Source: Cunninghamia lanceolata (taxonomy: Eukaryota > Streptophyta > Pinopsida > Cupressales > Cupressaceae). Taken from it: a DNA stretch of 64,000 bases. A program made the position numbers and the translations under genes. The stretch spans positions 6,386,001 through 6,450,000 of the forward strand of contig BSBN01000297.1 in the NCBI GenBank assembly GCA_027924645.1, read 5' to 3'. The notes beneath the pieces were generated by a model. It had not been told where the DNA came from and did no database searches. It saw only the letters and a list, made by a program, of their open reading frames with translations. This document shows, in pieces, positions 60,815 to 64,000 of the stretch; position 1 is the stretch's first letter, and the number at the start of each line of letters is the position of its first letter.

Positions 60815-61989
60815 GTTGGTTATGATTCTTAGTCAAAACAACACGAATAAAAGTTTACACAATAAACCTTTATTATCTTGAAAAGTATGATCGATTTAGG
60901 ATAAATTGATGATTCCAAGTCTCTATTGATCAGGTCATGATTGTTTGACATTACTTAGAGGTTGATGATGTTTTCCATTCAAGGGGCCTTACGTTATTCT
61001 TCTACTAAGAACTAATGTTTAAACATCTGTTTTTACACCTTCTTTCTGTAATTACTTTACAAACAAGGTTATTTCCACTGTATTTAATAGATGATGATGA
61101 TATTGTCTAAGTTTGATCAATTCTTCTGGACATCAACTATCATTGACTAATTTTCACTTCTGCACTTATGAATTTATCTGAATAATGTGCTTGCAAGCTG
61201 ATATTTGTATGATTACTGTTCACATTTATATGTATTTGCATGATATTTTCAATTCTACATGCTGATTAATTCAAATATGCTAAGAATATTCAATATCCTT
61301 CGGCATATTTGCATATTTCTGTATTTTTGCTCGAGATTATCTATATATTTGCAATTGTAGTGACAATTTGAATGAAATTAAGAAAATTATTTTAAATGCT
61401 TTCTAATCTTTACTAAATTGAATGAATCTTTAGCTATTGGTCCACATACATTCCAAATACTATCATGAAAGGAAGAAAATCAAACCATAGGTTCACTAGG
61501 GTGTTCCACAGCTAAGTATGGTTGATGCAAACTTCTATGGAAAAGAGATGAAGACAACATGTACAACATGAATTGCACTCCAAGGGACACACCAAATCAA
61601 AGCACAAGCCAAGAATTCATCTATAGATTACTCAAAGTATATGATTGTATGTAATCTTGATCTTCACTTTTTTTAAGTATGCAAAAGACATGTATATCTA
61701 CAATTAGCTTTGAAATTAGTCCTGAGAGGTTTTAGCAATCTAACTTCAATTAAGTTTTGAATAATGATACAATATGCACTTCATCTCCTTTTATAGGACA
61801 AAGAGAGGAGGCAGTTACAAATGATCCAATGATCAAGATTTATTCATCTAAATCAATGGTCCATATCCTCTTTAACTTGGTCAACAGATGTCAAATGTGG
61901 CATAGGTTGCTAGCTGACAACCATCTGGTGGGACTCGATCACTTCTTTGTCTTACTATGCATATGATCCTATCATCATGTATCCTTACT
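60815..61989. other. Unassigned, possibly LTR of the downstream minus-strand element
   Basis: The PPR relic stops at 60814 and the sequence starts tgttggttatg. Read on the minus strand this end is preceded by aataaa-like sites and finishes CCAACA, as an LTR 3' end would. I could not find the other LTR boundary or a second copy, so the call is weak. No coding region is visible. Confidence 0.35.
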
Positions 61990-64000
61990 CACTCTTCTTC
62001 CTCTTCATCTTCTTCATCTTCTTCGTCCTCTTCATCCTTTTCATCAGTGTGAGGATCATATCCTATATGTGTGTTGATTATCCCCCTGATGGATTCATAT
62101 GCTTATACTATTCTTTCAATTTCTCCCCCATCCTAAACTCTAGCTTTTATTACAACATGCTCTTGGGAATGGAATTGTGTCTATAATGTAGACCATTTGC
62201 CTTTTCTGCTATGTAGGGTCTCATTATATCCTTCCACCTTGGCTTTCATACTCATAGCTTTATCAACTATGTCTTCTGTCAAATGGTGGAGAGGGTCATC
62301 TGTTACCTGCTTAAAATTACTGTGGAAGGTTCCTATTGCAAAATCAACATCTTGATTTTCTATCTTTCCTTCTACATTGTCTTCTAGAGCTTCTAAGATA
62401 TTTATCTCCTCAGCCATAAGATGATACAATTTAACACTGATATCCTTGAACTTGGTGTTACATCTCTTCAAGATATCACTCTTGAACCTGGTATCTTCAT
62501 ACCATATGCTTAATAATTACACAGTATTGTTATCCAATACCTGATTATATATGAGCACCTTCATGTCTATATGTCTCATTTCAGCCCAAGCATCTAGATG
62601 CTTCTCTACTTTGATTGATCTCCACCCAACCTTCTTTTGAAATTTCTCTACTTTGCTCCTCAATGTGCTGAGCAAGTTCCAATTGGTGAGGGAGGTCTTT
62701 ATCACCTTCTCTACTTCAGAAATGAAAAGAATAAACCAATTGTCCACCACATGAGCCTTATGCTTCATGATGTCTAGCCTTGCTACCTCATCTTGAGATA
62801 TAATGGTCAAGGGGGTGGCTGTGTTGACTGGCATGCGATTCGGGTCAATTAACCCTTTTATAAATCTATGCAGCTAGGCAATATGCTCCTTGTGCATTTT
62901 ATTTTTGTCTTTCTTCTTTTTTAGACTATTCATCAAGGAGTCAATAATATCTTTGGCCTGTTGGCCCTCTTGTTCCTCAGTAGAAAAGCCTAGATCAACA
63001 TTATTTATCTAAAATTTATCTATACTTATCTCTCCTTTAGCCTTATCTGCTATTGGCAAAGCTACCTGAGTTGTTCTCCTGCATGTGGTAGGATCTCTCC
63101 TGATTGCGGACATAGGTCTTGCCTTTCTCTTAGGATTAATCATATCTGCTGAAAATAATGCAACAACATCAAATTCAGGCACATCACTATCCTAAGGTGG
63201 GTTTATCTCTTGCTGCAACCAATATGGTATGTCACTGGTGGGTCTTTGTTGGTCAGCTTGCTTAATGTGAGCATCTTGAGACTCTACATTTTGTTCTACC
63301 CTCAGTGGAGAAGTTTCTTTTCTTTGTTGATTTTCTTGAATTTTCTCATGAGGGATCTCTTGTTGTGTAGGAGTTTCTTGTGATGCCTTCACATTTTGAT
63401 TTTGTGCATTTTGTTGTGCTTTATCTTCATGGGGAGATTGAACATTTTGATCTAATTTATCTAGATGATCACCTTGATCATTCATGTTCACATTTTCTGC
63501 TTCTTTTTGTTGATAATCACCTTGTTGAAGACTATGTTCTCTATCTTTTGATGTGTCTATTTCTCCAAGGTCTTGGGCTTTATCCATTTCCTTTTCATTT
63601 GTTCCTCTTTTAGGTGTTGGCTCATTATGCTAATTATTATTTTTATCAAGCATGTCTTTATCACACTCCATATGTACATTGACTTCTACTTTTTCTTGTT
63701 CTGGAGTTGCATCTCTGCCTTTCACTTGATCCTCATCACCCTGATAAGTCAGGTCTATTGTTGCAAGGTTGGTGACTTGATCAACTAAGTTTGTCAATCC
63801 AATTTGTTGAGCTACCACCTTAGGGTTATCTTCTTCTATTTCTTCCATTTCAACCTCCTCCTGATGGAATTCATTTTGAACTATGGGAGTGCCATGAGGG
63901 GTCATTTTTGTATTTTATACTAATGTCTCCATAGAATGAGTAGAAAAATCATTAACCACATCATCATCAGATAAGTCTACTATATCATCTAGTGGAAAAG
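61990..64000 (-). pseudogene. Long minus-strand ORF of unknown family, partial
   Basis: One reading frame can be followed from the window edge to about 62000, broken only by isolated stops (for example near 63918, 63627, 63193, 63009, 62874, 62514, 62181, 62139 and 62112), most of them TAG or TAA at places suited to glutamine. The N-terminal part seen is acidic (EEVEMEEIEEDN). A glutamine/asparagine/lysine-rich spacer follows (63190-63590), then a helical domain (IISQDEVARLDIMKHKAHVV, SEVEKVIKTSLTNWNLLSTL, KVGWRSIKVEKHLDAWAEM, 62520-62830). It ends in a segment to 62181 and a probable acidic tail in a shifted frame (61990-62060). I do not recognise it; the size and decay pattern suggest a retroelement-encoded ORF. 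Confidence 0.55.

Noticed and set aside
61980..62060. Short hydrophobic plus-strand frame (FLFIFFIFFVLFILFI)
   Set aside because: It is the antisense of an acidic run in the decayed minus-strand ORF.

Overview
The window is intergenic DNA from a large, retrotransposon-rich plant nuclear genome. The evidence is plant-type Ty3/gypsy and Ty1/copia LTR elements, a plant PLS-type PPR gene relic and a plant RCD1/SRO-type WWE-domain relic. Nearly every reading frame is broken. The depth of nesting and slow decay would suit a gymnosperm or other giant-genome seed plant, but the sequence alone does not prove this. I see no intact host gene, rRNA, tRNA or CRISPR array.

Positions 2426-54352 form one nested stack that can be taken apart using target-site duplications (TSDs). 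The oldest layer is element G, a minus-strand Ty3/gypsy element. Its 5' LTR lies at 53904-54352 and its 3' end is outside the window or hidden by unassigned sequence at 1-2425. Element A (3925-14968, +, TSD cttct) sits in G's pol and itself carries element C (8532-13463, -, TSD gtgtg). Element E (15502-49616, -, TSD tgtac) sits in G's second Gag-like region. E in turn holds three insertions: copia element F (15809-24403, +, TSD ctata), which contains insertion I (19558-24369, TSD tattg); element B (25480-31563, +, TSD atgtg), a relative of A; and Athila-like element D (34846-48309, +, TSD ctcag/ctcaa). D's 3' LTR is split by solo LTR J (45863-47312, TSD aatgt/aaagt) whose ends resemble C's. 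Removing the inserts makes the interrupted frames and LTRs collinear again.

Only D keeps a recognisable complete gag-PR-RT-RH-IN order, plus an extra 3' ORF. G keeps RT-RH in the window. A, B, C, E and F lack reverse transcriptase and would have needed enzymes in trans. E and G share an unusual layout: a capsid-like domain, a run of four zinc-knuckle motifs, a DLG-type protease, a second capsid-like domain, then pol. This is the most novel-looking coding feature here.

To the right of the stack (54353-64000) are a CACTA-like terminus with subterminal repeats, a decayed WWE-domain gene fragment, an 84-bp tandem repeat, a 1.1-kb near-perfect foldback (57672-58786), a 650-bp-period tandem array of PPR fragments each carrying a 146-bp hairpin (58787-60814), and a long minus-strand frame (61990 to the edge) broken mostly by stop codons that look like decayed glutamine codons.
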